A stretch of 38,768 nucleotides of DNA from CAYXBG01 sp964463145 (GTDB taxonomy: Bacteria > Acidobacteriota > UBA6911 > RPQK01 > CBDAPI01). Location: positions 1-38,768 of the forward strand of contig CAYXBG010000007.1 of assembly GCA_964463145.1 (NCBI GenBank). Direction: 5' to 3'. A program made the position numbers and the translations under genes. The notes under the pieces are model-generated. The model was not told the origin of the DNA and did not search any database. It saw only the letters and a program-made list of their open reading frames with translations. This document shows, piece by piece, positions 13,999 to 22,468 of this stretch (position 1 is the stretch's first letter; every line of letters starts with the position of its first letter).

Positions 13999-16674
13999 AT
14001 GAGATTAATAAAGACAATGATTGGCAGCGTAATTCTTTTACTGATCTCTGGATCTCTTCTGGCTCAGAATCCTCAGTTGGATAAAGGAGCCGTAGGATTG
14101 GCCTTAGCCTTACGAAGACTTCCTGTGACGGCTTCTTTGATGAATATCACTGCTCACCCTGACGATGAGGATAATCCGCTACTTTTGATGATGCGTCGGG
14201 GAAAGGGTATCCGAGCGGGACTGCTGACCTTAACTCGCGGAGATGGTGGTCAAAATGAAATAGGGCCTGAGCTTTTCCAAGCGCTTGGGATAATTCGAAC
14301 CGAGGAACTGATGGCGGTGCACCGCTATGACGATGTGCGACAGTTTTTTACTCGGGCCTATGAGTTCGGGTACTCATTTAGTGCGGAGGAAACTCTCGAA
14401 AGATGGGGAGAGAATCAGATTCTGGCCGACATGGTGCGGGTAATTCGTAAATTTAGACCGCAAATTATCCTCTGTCTCCCTAGAGACGGTGAGGGAGGAG
14501 GGCAGCATCATCAGGCGTCAGCGAAACTATCGGAGAAAGCGTTTCATGCCGCTGCCGATGCTAGTAGATTTCCTGAGCAATTGGAAGAAGGGTTGCGTCC
14601 ATGGCAAGCAAAAAAGCTTTACGAGCGCTTCCGGTGGAGAGGGGGCTTATCGAATCTAGAGTCGGACATCACTGAAAATGTTCTGAGGGTTTCCACCGGA
14701 TCCTACGATGCAGTTGTGGGTAAGACCTATGCCGAGCTTGGATTGGAGGCCAGATCGATGCACAGGTGTCAGGGGATGAATCAAGTGATCCCAGTTGGGG
14801 AGGACCATTTCTCGCTATGGCGCCGTGTTCTTCCGGGGCAAGAGGTCCTTCTGGAGGAGGATATCTTTGATGGGATAGAAACGGGGCTTATGGCAATTAC
14901 TGAGATTGCGGATGGACAGATAGGGCGAGTAACGTTTCTTGGAGATTCACTGAAGTTAATACAAAGTACTATTGATGAGGCGCAACAGGCTTTTACAATT
15001 ACGAATCCGGGCTTGACTACCCCTTCTATTGCTCGAGGACTCGATCTCGTTCGATCTCTCAAGGGGCGGATAGTTGAAAGCGGGCTTGATGAATCGACGA
15101 AATATGAGATTTTGTTTCTTCTCGACCATAAAGAACAGGATTTTGTAGATGCTTTGAATATGGCCAACCAGCTAAGCCTCGATGTTCTGGTCGAGGATGG
15201 GAATGTTACCCCTGGTCAAGAATTCGATCTCCAGGTGCTTATTGCTAACCGAGGCTCGCATGAGTTGGTACTGAAGGAGATGGAGTTTGTCCCATCCGAA
15301 AGCTGGACCATGGTTCCAGAACCTAGTCAGTTTAGCCTGGTTTTACCCTCGGGGAAGGTCGAACGTTACGATACTGCTCTCAAGACTCCGAGGGATGCCA
15401 GGGTCAGTGAACCTTACTGGAGTGGCCCCGATGGCCTAGCGGACCGATATGAGATTACAGGTAATACCGCGGTAGCTCCTTGGAATCCGGCGGCACTCTC
15501 AGTCAGGTTGAAATACAGTAGTTTTGGTGTTGACTCGGTTATCTCAAGCAACGCCGAGCATCGCTATCCTGGGAGTTGGGTGGGAGGGGAACAGCGTCAC
15601 GATCTCATGATCGTTCCAGATGTATCTGTCTCTGTAGATCCGGATATTATGATATTCCCTTTGAATAGAAGCACATCCGAGAAGGAAATCAGAGTCACTG
15701 CTACGAACCAACGGAAAGGTGATTTGGAAGGAAATATAGTTCTACAGCTTCCAGAGGGATGGAGGTCGGAGCCGGTTCTTCAGAAATATACATTTTCACG
15801 CGAAGGAGAATCGATCACCAAAAAGTTTGTTCTTTATCCCGATCCCAGTGTTCGAGAGGGAGCTTTCCAGGTAGATGCTGTAGGACATTTCGATGGCAAG
15901 AAATATCAACGTGGGTATCAGGTCATCGACTATGATCATATACGGCGTCGCCACCTTTATCGTTCTTCGAGTGTGGGGATTCGTACAGTCGACGTAAGCG
16001 TTACACCAGAACTACGCTTGGGCTATGTGGCAGGAGTAGGAGAGTATCTCCCTAAAGCTTTGCACCAGTTAGGAATTGATTTTGAAATATTGGAGAAGGA
16101 TGATCTCGCATTTTCCGATCTGAGTAGGTTTGACACCATAATCACCGGTATCCGGGCCTATTTGGTTCGAGATGACCTCAGGTCTCACAACAATAGGCTT
16201 CTTGACTGGGTTGAGGCTGGAGGTACTATGATTGTCCAATACAATAAGTTTGAATTTAATGGACAGTCTCCCAAGAAGGGAGGCACTTTCCGTCCCAGTC
16301 CATACGCTCCATATCCTCTAGTAGTGAGTAATGGCAGAGTGACGGATGAAACTGCCCCGATTCGAGTTATTGCTCCCAAACATCCAGTATTTACTTCCCC
16401 TAATCTTATCGGTCCTGAAGATTGGGCAGGCTGGGTCCAGGAAAGGGGACTATATTTTCTTGGGGAAAAGGATGAACGGTATGTTGATCTATTGACAACA
16501 GAGGATCCGTTCCCTTTCAATTCTGGGGAGAAGAGAGGTGTTCTGGTGGAAGCCCGCTACGGCAAAGGACGCTGGATTTACCTGGGATTAGGGCTGTGGA
16601 GGGAATTACCGGCCGGTGTCCCCGGAAGTTATCGTTTACTTGCGAACCTAGTTTCACTTGGTAATGCTAACTGA
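13999..16674 (+). CDS. Secreted multidomain PIG-L family deacetylase
   Basis: PIG-L (LmbE-like) enzymes remove acetyl groups from N-acetylglucosamine-type sugars with Zn2+. A Sec signal peptide is clear: MRLIKTMIGSVILLLISGSLLA, cleavage after A22 (text split here as signal 1-22). The catalytic domain (about 42-260) has the zinc motif H53-P-D-D-E57 and GGGQH170-H171-QAS. The remaining 600 residues look like beta-rich modules (about 390-660) followed by a Rossmann-like domain with a ThuA/GATase-like look (TIITGIRAYL, DWVEAGGTMIVQYN, near 715-760). The total of 891 aa is far longer than a single-domain PIG-L enzyme. It is expected to act in the periplasm or outside the cell. The symporter upstream is on the same strand. 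The natural glycan substrate is unknown. Confidence 0.82.
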   Translation: MRLIKTMIGSVILLLISGSLLAQNPQLDKGAVGLALALRRLPVTASLMNITAHPDDEDNPLLLMMRRGKGIRAGLLTLTRGDGGQNEIGPELFQALGIIRTEELMAVHRYDDVRQFFTRAYEFGYSFSAEETLERWGENQILADMVRVIRKFRPQIILCLPRDGEGGGQHHQASAKLSEKAFHAAADASRFPEQLEEGLRPWQAKKLYERFRWRGGLSNLESDITENVLRVSTGSYDAVVGKTYAELGLEARSMHRCQGMNQVIPVGEDHFSLWRRVLPGQEVLLEEDIFDGIETGLMAITEIADGQIGRVTFLGDSLKLIQSTIDEAQQAFTITNPGLTTPSIARGLDLVRSLKGRIVESGLDESTKYEILFLLDHKEQDFVDALNMANQLSLDVLVEDGNVTPGQEFDLQVLIANRGSHELVLKEMEFVPSESWTMVPEPSQFSLVLPSGKVERYDTALKTPRDARVSEPYWSGPDGLADRYEITGNTAVAPWNPAALSVRLKYSSFGVDSVISSNAEHRYPGSWVGGEQRHDLMIVPDVSVSVDPDIMIFPLNRSTSEKEIRVTATNQRKGDLEGNIVLQLPEGWRSEPVLQKYTFSREGESITKKFVLYPDPSVREGAFQVDAVGHFDGKKYQRGYQVIDYDHIRRRHLYRSSSVGIRTVDVSVTPELRLGYVAGVGEYLPKALHQLGIDFEILEKDDLAFSDLSRFDTIITGIRAYLVRDDLRSHNNRLLDWVEAGGTMIVQYNKFEFNGQSPKKGGTFRPSPYAPYPLVVSNGRVTDETAPIRVIAPKHPVFTSPNLIGPEDWAGWVQERGLYFLGEKDERYVDLLTTEDPFPFNSGEKRGVLVEARYGKGRWIYLGLGLWRELPAGVPGSYRLLANLVSLGNAN

Positions 16675-16739
16675 CTTTGGAAATCGGAGTGACTTACTTG
16701 AGTTAGCTTTGTTGCTAGAGGAGGTCGTTCGGCCGGAGA

Positions 16740-18371
16740 TCAAAGTTTCAATAGTTGGTGGGCAAGGCGAAAAGGCTGGATGAGACCTGTAATATCATGT
16801 AAAAAATCGGGCCCCTGCTCCATAAGAAATTGACTGAAGTTCAGTACTCTTTCTTGAGGTCTGTCGGAAGGTCTTAGATGAGTCAAAAGATAGTCCAGAT
16901 GGCCTTGGAGAGCTGGTGTGGAGCTACGATAGTTTTTTACAAAGCGATTTCGGACCTTATCTAATTGATAAAATATTTTCCCCTGGGAATTCTTTAGTAG
17001 CGATGCGACAGTGGCATCCGATTGTTCGATTTGTTGTTCCAGTAGGTGCAACTCGCTAGCAAGGCTAGTTTTGATTCGGTCTATCTCCTCCAGCACGATT
17101 CCTGTTTTCGACTTACTAAGAATAATCTCAGCTATTGCATCCTGTGTTTTCTGTAACATGTCAATCGGCTCTAGTTGGTGTCTTTTTAGATAGCGCTGCT
17201 GGCGTTTGTTAACTATGGTAAATCCAGCTCGAGGCAGGATGATTGTCTCAAGACCCCAATAGTGCGAAATGGAGTTTGATTGAGCGAAATATGCTACTTC
17301 TGCAGGTCCACCGATGTAGTAGGCGGTTGGAAAAAGGTAATCTTGCAGGATAGGTCTTAATAACACATTAGTGCTCAACTGCTCTGGATGGTTGCGAGCT
17401 ATATTCAATAATTCAGACTCAGAAAAAGAGAAATCCTTTTGACCTTTTGCCCTAAAAGACCCGTTGATGTACTGAAGTTTGTAGCGCTTGAGATCGTCTA
17501 CAAGAAATAGGAGGCTTTCTGTCTCGTCAACCCAAACCTGAGGAGTATAAGATGCTTTTTCTAAAGCGGTGTTGCGGGTCAGTAAATCGGTGTTCAGGGA
17601 GGAACGATTCATGATCGTACGCTCAAAGAAATCGGAGAGGTTATCATGATAACCCTCTATGAGAGGGTCAAAGACTATTAGCCCATAGTCTTTGAAAGTT
17701 TCACTCAACCACACAGCAAAGGCTTCTCTAAATGTTCTAGTTTTAGAGTAGGCCTTGGAAAGGTTTTCCAGTATTGAAGTAGAGAATGGTAGAGATTGAG
17801 TATGGGAGGAGATTTTTTCTAAACAATCTTCGATATCTCGCAAGGGAATCGTTCCAGCCATTTGAAATCGAGATTCAGGGCCATTGGGGTAGCAGACATC
17901 TAAAAGACTTCCCTCTGCATTGTTGAAGTGACTGCATCGAATCTCTTCGAAATCCGATGCATTGGAGGCCAGCCAAAATACGGGGACGGCTTCGATCCCT
18001 TCTGAACGCATTTCGGCAGCCAGGCGTATGGCTGTGGCTGCTTTATATATTGTGTAAGACGGCCCCCCGAAAAGTGCTGCCTGTTGACCACTTACAGCGG
18101 CTACGCAATCACTGGATTCAAGTCTTGCTATATTTTTTAGGACCGACGGACTGCACCCTAATGACTCGTTGTAGGCCTTGAGTACTGGCAGAAGTTTCCC
18201 CATGGGGAACCTTTCGACTGATGTGACTTTTTTAGCACGAGCGGCGATCTCTTTGGAGGTGGTAGGGAGAGGAGGATAAAAATTTTCAACCTTATGAAAC
18301 TGATCGGAGAAGTCGGTCAGAAGGGGGGAAGTCCCTGGGAGGTTCCGGTATGAGAGATATTCACTGTGCAT
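16740..18371 (-). CDS. bshC: Bacillithiol biosynthesis cysteine-adding enzyme
   Basis: BshC joins cysteine to glucosaminyl-malate in the last step of bacillithiol synthesis. The 543 aa length and layout fit: SGQQAALFGGPSYTIYKAATAI (94-115, Rossmann core; quoted in part), PVFWLAS at 130-136, YYIGGPAEVAYFAQ and LPRAGFTIV, then a coiled-coil segment (about 425-470). One family motif differs: the segment I remember as EDHDF after PVFWIAG reads N137-A-S-D-F141 here, so the conserved His is a Ser. bshA and bshB are not in the window, and the nearby PIG-L protein is secreted, so it is unlikely to be BshB. The ATG at 18371 has no obvious SD. It is convergent with the deacetylase. Confidence 0.85.
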   Translation of the reverse strand: MHSEYLSYRNLPGTSPLLTDFSDQFHKVENFYPPLPTTSKEIAARAKKVTSVERFPMGKLLPVLKAYNESLGCSPSVLKNIARLESSDCVAAVSGQQAALFGGPSYTIYKAATAIRLAAEMRSEGIEAVPVFWLASNASDFEEIRCSHFNNAEGSLLDVCYPNGPESRFQMAGTIPLRDIEDCLEKISSHTQSLPFSTSILENLSKAYSKTRTFREAFAVWLSETFKDYGLIVFDPLIEGYHDNLSDFFERTIMNRSSLNTDLLTRNTALEKASYTPQVWVDETESLLFLVDDLKRYKLQYINGSFRAKGQKDFSFSESELLNIARNHPEQLSTNVLLRPILQDYLFPTAYYIGGPAEVAYFAQSNSISHYWGLETIILPRAGFTIVNKRQQRYLKRHQLEPIDMLQKTQDAIAEIILSKSKTGIVLEEIDRIKTSLASELHLLEQQIEQSDATVASLLKNSQGKIFYQLDKVRNRFVKNYRSSTPALQGHLDYLLTHLRPSDRPQERVLNFSQFLMEQGPDFLHDITGLIQPFRLAHQLLKL

Positions 18372-18413
18372 AGCGTTTACGAACGAAGAACGATTGTTAA
18401 ATGTGGATTTTCA

Positions 18414-18442
18414 CACCCTTGCACTACTGTAGTCACAGGGTG
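18414..18442. other. Imperfect inverted repeat upstream of bshC
   Basis: CACCCT (18414-18419) pairs with AGGGTG (18437-18442), and inside them ACTACTGTAGT is itself palindromic. It lies between the D-lyxose isomerase end and the bshC start. With no T-run on either side, it is more likely an operator or a weak hairpin than an intrinsic terminator. Confidence 0.35.
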
Positions 18443-18556
18443 CTTAGCCTCCATACAATGATGAGGAGCAGGGGGGATTTGTTTCATTATCTTTTCATCC
18501 CGTCATCCGATTTTTAAAAACGCAGATGATCCTTGGATTTGTTCTGGAGATTCATC

Positions 18557-19243
18557 TCATTTGTTCAAAAACTTTGCGTAATCAGAGCAAAGGAGGAGAT
18601 CGGGGGGAACATCCTCCTCAAGAGCTGGGAATCGGCCTAGTTTTTCCAGGAAAAAGTTATCGTTTTCGTCATCATTTACCAGTGAAACTTCACCTACCAA
18701 AACGGGTTGGTCGAGACCCCAAAATTTGTGTAAACATCTAGGTAGGAGTCGAACGCTTTGTCCAGGGGTAAGGCGAACTGATCCTCCTGCTGGTACGGTT
18801 GTAGTGAGCCCATCGATCCGGACGTTAATATCTCTATCGGTTGTCATCCCATTTTCATCTGTTTGGTAGAGCTGTATTTCTAGTGTACCCCCACCTCTAT
18901 TGATTATGTCTTCGACCTTAACCCGGTGGAAGTGAAATGGGGTTACTTGGTCAACGTTAACCATCATGATTTTCTCAGCGTAAATTTCCCCAGATCCCAT
19001 CTTTAAGGCATCGTTTGAACCATTGCGTAAAGTGAACAAGAGCAGACCCGTTTTTTGGAAATTTCCTAGCCCGAAATCTGTTACATCCCAGCCAAGTTTT
19101 TTCTTGATTATCTCATTGGCCTTATCACCAAGGTCGATCCACTGTTTTAGATTCCATTTTGCAAAGTCAGGAAGACAGAATGAATGGGATTCGAAGAAAG
19201 ATTCCCCTATTTGAAGTATGTTGTTAATCTCGCTACGTTTCAC
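18557..19243 (-). CDS. D-lyxose ketol-isomerase (cupin)
   Basis: Interconverts D-lyxose and D-xylulose (and D-mannose and D-fructose) in the cytosol using Mn2+. The D-lyxose isomerase family pattern runs the full length: MKRSEINNIL, GWDVTDFG at 51-58, LLLFTLRNG, YAEKIMMV, TPFHFHRVKVEDIINRGGG, HKFWG, GEVSLVNDDENDN and LGRFPALEED. Metal ligands H104, H106, E111 and H172 are all present, one off from the H103/H105/E110/H171 set I recall for the E. coli O157 enzyme. Length 228 aa is exactly typical. The GTG start at 19243 gives the usual MKRSEIN N terminus and has AAAAGG eight bases upstream. It is the last gene after alr and the conserved unknown; a dedicated sugar pathway is not visible nearby. 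Confidence 0.92.
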   Translation of the reverse strand: MKRSEINNILQIGESFFESHSFCLPDFAKWNLKQWIDLGDKANEIIKKKLGWDVTDFGLGNFQKTGLLLFTLRNGSNDALKMGSGEIYAEKIMMVNVDQVTPFHFHRVKVEDIINRGGGTLEIQLYQTDENGMTTDRDINVRIDGLTTTVPAGGSVRLTPGQSVRLLPRCLHKFWGLDQPVLVGEVSLVNDDENDNFFLEKLGRFPALEEDVPPDLLLCSDYAKFLNK

Positions 19244-19276
19244 TACGCGTACCTTTTCTTGACCTCTGTCTCTCTC

Positions 19277-19474
19277 TTATAGTCTTTGAGACATACTGTT
19301 GGCAATAACAACCTCGGCGATTGATCTTTCAAGCTTGAGAGTGCTCTGCAGTAATGTATTTTGTAGATCTAGTAACCCAAGGATTGTCTGCCTGTGCCTA
19401 TCTTTTACGGGAGGCCTGGCATGATCTCTTGACCTGAGGCATTGGTGCTGGCGGTCATTGGAAGCGTCGAGCAT
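19277..19474 (-). CDS. Doubtful small ORF, 65 aa
   Basis: I do not recognise it. It starts at an ATG inside the last codons of the upstream gene, has no SD, and ends 33 bases before the D-lyxose isomerase start. Its first half is basic and disordered-looking; the second half (TILGLLDLQNTLLQSTLKLE onward) could form an amphipathic helix. It may be chance coding in a 211-base spacer. Listed so the spacer is accounted for. Confidence 0.22.
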   Translation of the reverse strand: MLDASNDRQHQCLRSRDHARPPVKDRHRQTILGLLDLQNTLLQSTLKLERSIAEVVIANSMSQRL

Positions 19475-19967
19475 GCCAAGAGTTTTCAAAATTGATTTCG
19501 AATTCTCCTCGTCGTAAGTGTCCGACGTTTTCGATCGTGTTGTCGAAGACCTTAGTCTGAGGAGTGATTTCTCCGTCTTCTACCAGGTGTTGGAAATCAA
19601 AAAAGGATACAGATTGGATTAACGATGTAGCATTCCGATAAAAAACCAGACTCCGGTCCAATCCATCCAGGTCGTAGATGTTTTTCAGTTCTTTGAAACA
19701 GCGAACACTACTGTCGATTGAGCAGCCTGAGATGCCTTCTTTTAATCTTCCGGCTAGCAGGACGAAGCGGTTTTCCAGAACGGAAAAATCCCCGTCCACG
19801 GGCAGTCCATGCGAAGTCCAGGTAGAGATAAATGATTGTAGTGTATTTTCTATCCGAGCTAGGCAAGTATCGGTTAGTGGTCTCGAAAAGGCATAGACCC
19901 AGAGTCTATCCGTCTCAGAAAAACGAGCAAAATTATCCATTGGCATTGGTTCCTCGTCAATCATCAT
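19455..19967 (-). CDS. Conserved protein of unknown function with GCSIDSSV motif
   Basis: This 170-residue soluble protein resembles a family found in Bacteroidetes and relatives that is often labelled 'ABC transporter ATPase' although it has no Walker A, Walker B or signature motif. Recognisable conserved parts are DRLWVYAFSRPL, TSHGLPVDG, RFVLLAG, GCSIDSSVRCFKEL (from G81), GLDRSLVFYR, VFDNTIENVG and the end NSWHARRF. The cysteine in GCSIDSSV and the nearby Asp/Ser could be functional, but no activity is known to me. It begins three bases after alr and is clearly in the same operon (dnaB-alr-this gene). ATGs at 19967 and 19964 are adjacent, so the exact start is trivial. Confidence 0.75.
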   Translation of the reverse strand: MMIDEEPMPMDNFARFSETDRLWVYAFSRPLTDTCLARIENTLQSFISTWTSHGLPVDGDFSVLENRFVLLAGRLKEGISGCSIDSSVRCFKELKNIYDLDGLDRSLVFYRNATSLIQSVSFFDFQHLVEDGEITPQTKVFDNTIENVGHLRRGEFEINFENSWHARRFQ

Positions 19968-19970
19968 ATC

Positions 19971-21008
19971 TCAATCGATCAGAACTCTGCGTACCCTAGG
20001 ACCTATTCCTGTCAATATCTCGTGTGGGTTGGTTTCTGCTAGGACTGACAGCCCTGGACAAGACAGAGGACTTTCCAGGTCGTTGCTCATGATGGTGACA
20101 GTATCTCCAGGGTCTATATTTTTTAGGTCGGTCAGGTCAACACAAGTCAGATCCATCGTAACGAGTCCAACAACAGGTGCCAGTTGGTCTTTGATTAACA
20201 CTTTCCCCTTGTTTGAGAAATGTCGGCGGTAGCCGTCGGCATAACCGATACCTAAAATTCCGATAGTGGAGTCCCTACTCGCTTGGTAGGTAGAACCGTA
20301 CCCCAGCCACTCCCCGGCCTTTAATCGCCGAACTGACAGCATTTTTGTTTTCCAAGTTAAGGCAGGCTTGAAGTTGTCGAAGCCTTGACAAGGTGGAATT
20401 CCATAAATAGCAATTCCAGGTCGCACCTGGTCTAGATAGGTTTCTCTGAAAAGTAAACCTGCACTGTTGCAAAGGTGGCGTCTGTAGGTGGTGCCCTGAG
20501 TCGATCTGAGGAAGCGTTTTAGTTGTAGTTTTGTAAACTCACTATCTGAGTCTGCCCTTGCGAGGTGAGAGAATATTCCCTGCGGTGTAGGAGTAAGAGT
20601 CTGCAGAAAATCCTGTAGATTATTCCAGTGTAATCCCAGTCGTCCCATCCCCGTATTTATTTGTATTTCGAATTTGAGGCCATTAGGAACAGGTTTTGGT
20701 TCGAACCAAGAAGCAGTTAGGTTTTTTTCTTTAAATATTTTTTCAGACTTTGACAGACAGCCTTCAAACACAAGTATTTGAGGTCGAGGGCTGATTGCTC
20801 TAAGCTGCAAGGCTTCTTCTAGATGGGCTACTGCGAAACGATTTATTCCCTCGTCTAAGAGGAGCTGAACCAACTGCTCCATCCCGTGTCCGTAAGCATT
20901 TGCCTTGACCACAGGCATGATCCCCACCTTTGGACCTACTCTGGAGCGAATAAGGGAAAGGTTGTGACGGAGATTTGAAGCAGAAAGTTCTGTCCAGGAC
21001 TTTGACAT
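19971..21008 (-). CDS. alr: Alanine racemase
   Basis: PLP enzyme converting L-alanine to D-alanine for peptidoglycan. The PLP lysine is K35 in VVKANAYGHG, the second catalytic base is Y256 in GIGYADGYRR, and INTGMGRLGL, CNSAGLL, VRPGIAIYG and VGLVTMDLTCVD are all present. At 345 aa it is a little short. The shortening appears between residues about 98 and 112, where a helix that usually precedes the KIDTGMGRLG strand is reduced to FEPKPVPNGLKFEIQINTG. All catalytic elements remain, so it should be active. It starts two bases after dnaB and is followed three bases later by a conserved unknown. Confidence 0.95.
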   Translation of the reverse strand: MSKSWTELSASNLRHNLSLIRSRVGPKVGIMPVVKANAYGHGMEQLVQLLLDEGINRFAVAHLEEALQLRAISPRPQILVFEGCLSKSEKIFKEKNLTASWFEPKPVPNGLKFEIQINTGMGRLGLHWNNLQDFLQTLTPTPQGIFSHLARADSDSEFTKLQLKRFLRSTQGTTYRRHLCNSAGLLFRETYLDQVRPGIAIYGIPPCQGFDNFKPALTWKTKMLSVRRLKAGEWLGYGSTYQASRDSTIGILGIGYADGYRRHFSNKGKVLIKDQLAPVVGLVTMDLTCVDLTDLKNIDPGDTVTIMSNDLESPLSCPGLSVLAETNPHEILTGIGPRVRRVLID

Positions 21009-21010
21009 TT

Positions 21011-22378
21011 TTAGTCGTAGGCTAGGTTCTCAAACTTCGTCCACTGATCGATGAAAGCTAACTTAACAGTCCCTGTAGGTCCATTGCGTTGCTTGGCGAC
21101 AATTATTTGAGCGACACCGGATTCATCTTCTAGATCCTCTTCTTTCTTGTACATATCTTCTCTGTAGATGAAGACAACGACATCGGCATCTTGCTCAATC
21201 GAGCCTGATTCACGGAGATCCGAAAGCTGGGGGCGTCCCATCTGTGTTCCCCTGCGTTGTTCAGGTGCGCGTGAAAGTTGTGATAAAGCTACAACAGGGA
21301 TTTCCAGTTCTTTAGCTAGACCCTTTAAAGATCGACTGATAGCGGAGATCTCCTTTTCACGACTTTCATAGCGAGTCTGTTCACCGCTTTTTCCGGACAT
21401 TAATTGCATATAATCGACTATGAGAAGGTCAAGGCCGTGTTCGGCCTTGAGGCGTCGAGCCTTAGAACGCATCTCGAGGATGGAGATTCCCGGAGTGTCG
21501 TCTATGAAAAAAGAAGCCTGATCAATATGACCCATAGTTTTCGCAAGTTCACTCCAGTCTTCCTTGGAAAGACGCCCGGAACGAACTCTGTGACTGTCGA
21601 CTCGAGCTTGAGAACAAAGCAGTCGTGTTACCAACTGTGCAGCCCCCATTTCGAGACTGAAAAGGCCTACTGTTTTCCCTCCGACTGTCGTTGCATGCTG
21701 TCCAATATTTAGAGCCAGACTGGTTTTCCCTAGACCGGGCCGGGCCGCGATAATAATCAGTTCTGTCGGTTGAAGGCCGCTGGTTAGATTGTCCAGCTCA
21801 ATAAAACCTGTAGCTATGCCCGTGATTAGTTCCTTGCGCTCATAGGCAGCTTGGATTTGTTGATAGGCATCGGGGAGAAGGTTTTCTAATTTGACAAAAC
21901 TTTTATCAACTCTCTCCTGACTAATCTCAAAAATAGATCTCTCTGCTTCATCAAGGAGTTCTGCGGAGGCTTCCTGTTCAGAGTACCCCCGCTCCAAAAT
22001 CGAGTGAGCCGAGTGGATTAGTTTTCTACGAACCGACTTTTCCTTGACGATCCGAGCGTACTGTTCGAGATTGGAAAGGCGAGGAACTCCCTCAATCAGG
22101 GAAGAAAGATATGTCGCCCCGCCGATGTGAGCCAACTTCTCGTTTCGTTCCAAGGCCTCTCGCAAGGTTAGTGTGTCAATTGATTGACTGGTTGCTGAGA
22201 GACCGGACATCCTGGAGAAAATCTCGCGGTGAGCAGGTAGATGGAAGTCATCCATACGGAGAAGACTAGCAGCCTGATCGAAAAGGGAGTTATCCAGAAG
22301 TATTGCCCCCAGCACGGCCCGCTCGGCCTCAGCACTGTGGGGAAGAGTTTTTTCGAGTGTGATGTCACTCGTTGCCAT
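21011..22378 (-). CDS. dnaB: Replicative DNA helicase
   Basis: Hexameric 5'-3' helicase of the replication fork. The N-terminal domain begins TLPHSAEAERAVLGAILLD, and the RecA-like C-terminal domain has Walker A ARPGLGKTS, LFSLEMG, LLIVDYMQLM (Walker B) and LSQLSRAPE. No intein is present. Start choice is uncertain: GTG 22420, ATG 22390 and ATG 22378 are all in frame and none has a properly spaced SD. I chose 22378 because it gives a MATSDITLEKTLPHSAEAER N terminus of normal length. It lies downstream of rplI, the conserved rpsF-rplI-dnaB order. DciA, the loader-type protein (31119-31421), is in the same window. Confidence 0.95.
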   Translation of the reverse strand: MATSDITLEKTLPHSAEAERAVLGAILLDNSLFDQAASLLRMDDFHLPAHREIFSRMSGLSATSQSIDTLTLREALERNEKLAHIGGATYLSSLIEGVPRLSNLEQYARIVKEKSVRRKLIHSAHSILERGYSEQEASAELLDEAERSIFEISQERVDKSFVKLENLLPDAYQQIQAAYERKELITGIATGFIELDNLTSGLQPTELIIIAARPGLGKTSLALNIGQHATTVGGKTVGLFSLEMGAAQLVTRLLCSQARVDSHRVRSGRLSKEDWSELAKTMGHIDQASFFIDDTPGISILEMRSKARRLKAEHGLDLLIVDYMQLMSGKSGEQTRYESREKEISAISRSLKGLAKELEIPVVALSQLSRAPEQRRGTQMGRPQLSDLRESGSIEQDADVVVFIYREDMYKKEEDLEDESGVAQIIVAKQRNGPTGTVKLAFIDQWTKFENLAYD

Positions 22379-22468
22379 CGTGAATGGCATTGTACGACAG
22401 TTCACAGCCGGGGCATACACCCTTAGCCCAAGTTGGTCACAAAAGTTTTGATTGCTGCCGTTCAGGTG

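Noticed and set aside
13999..18371. PIG-L protein as the BshB partner of BshC
   Set aside because: The PIG-L protein has a signal peptide, is 891 aa and lies on the opposite strand; BshB is a small cytosolic enzyme.
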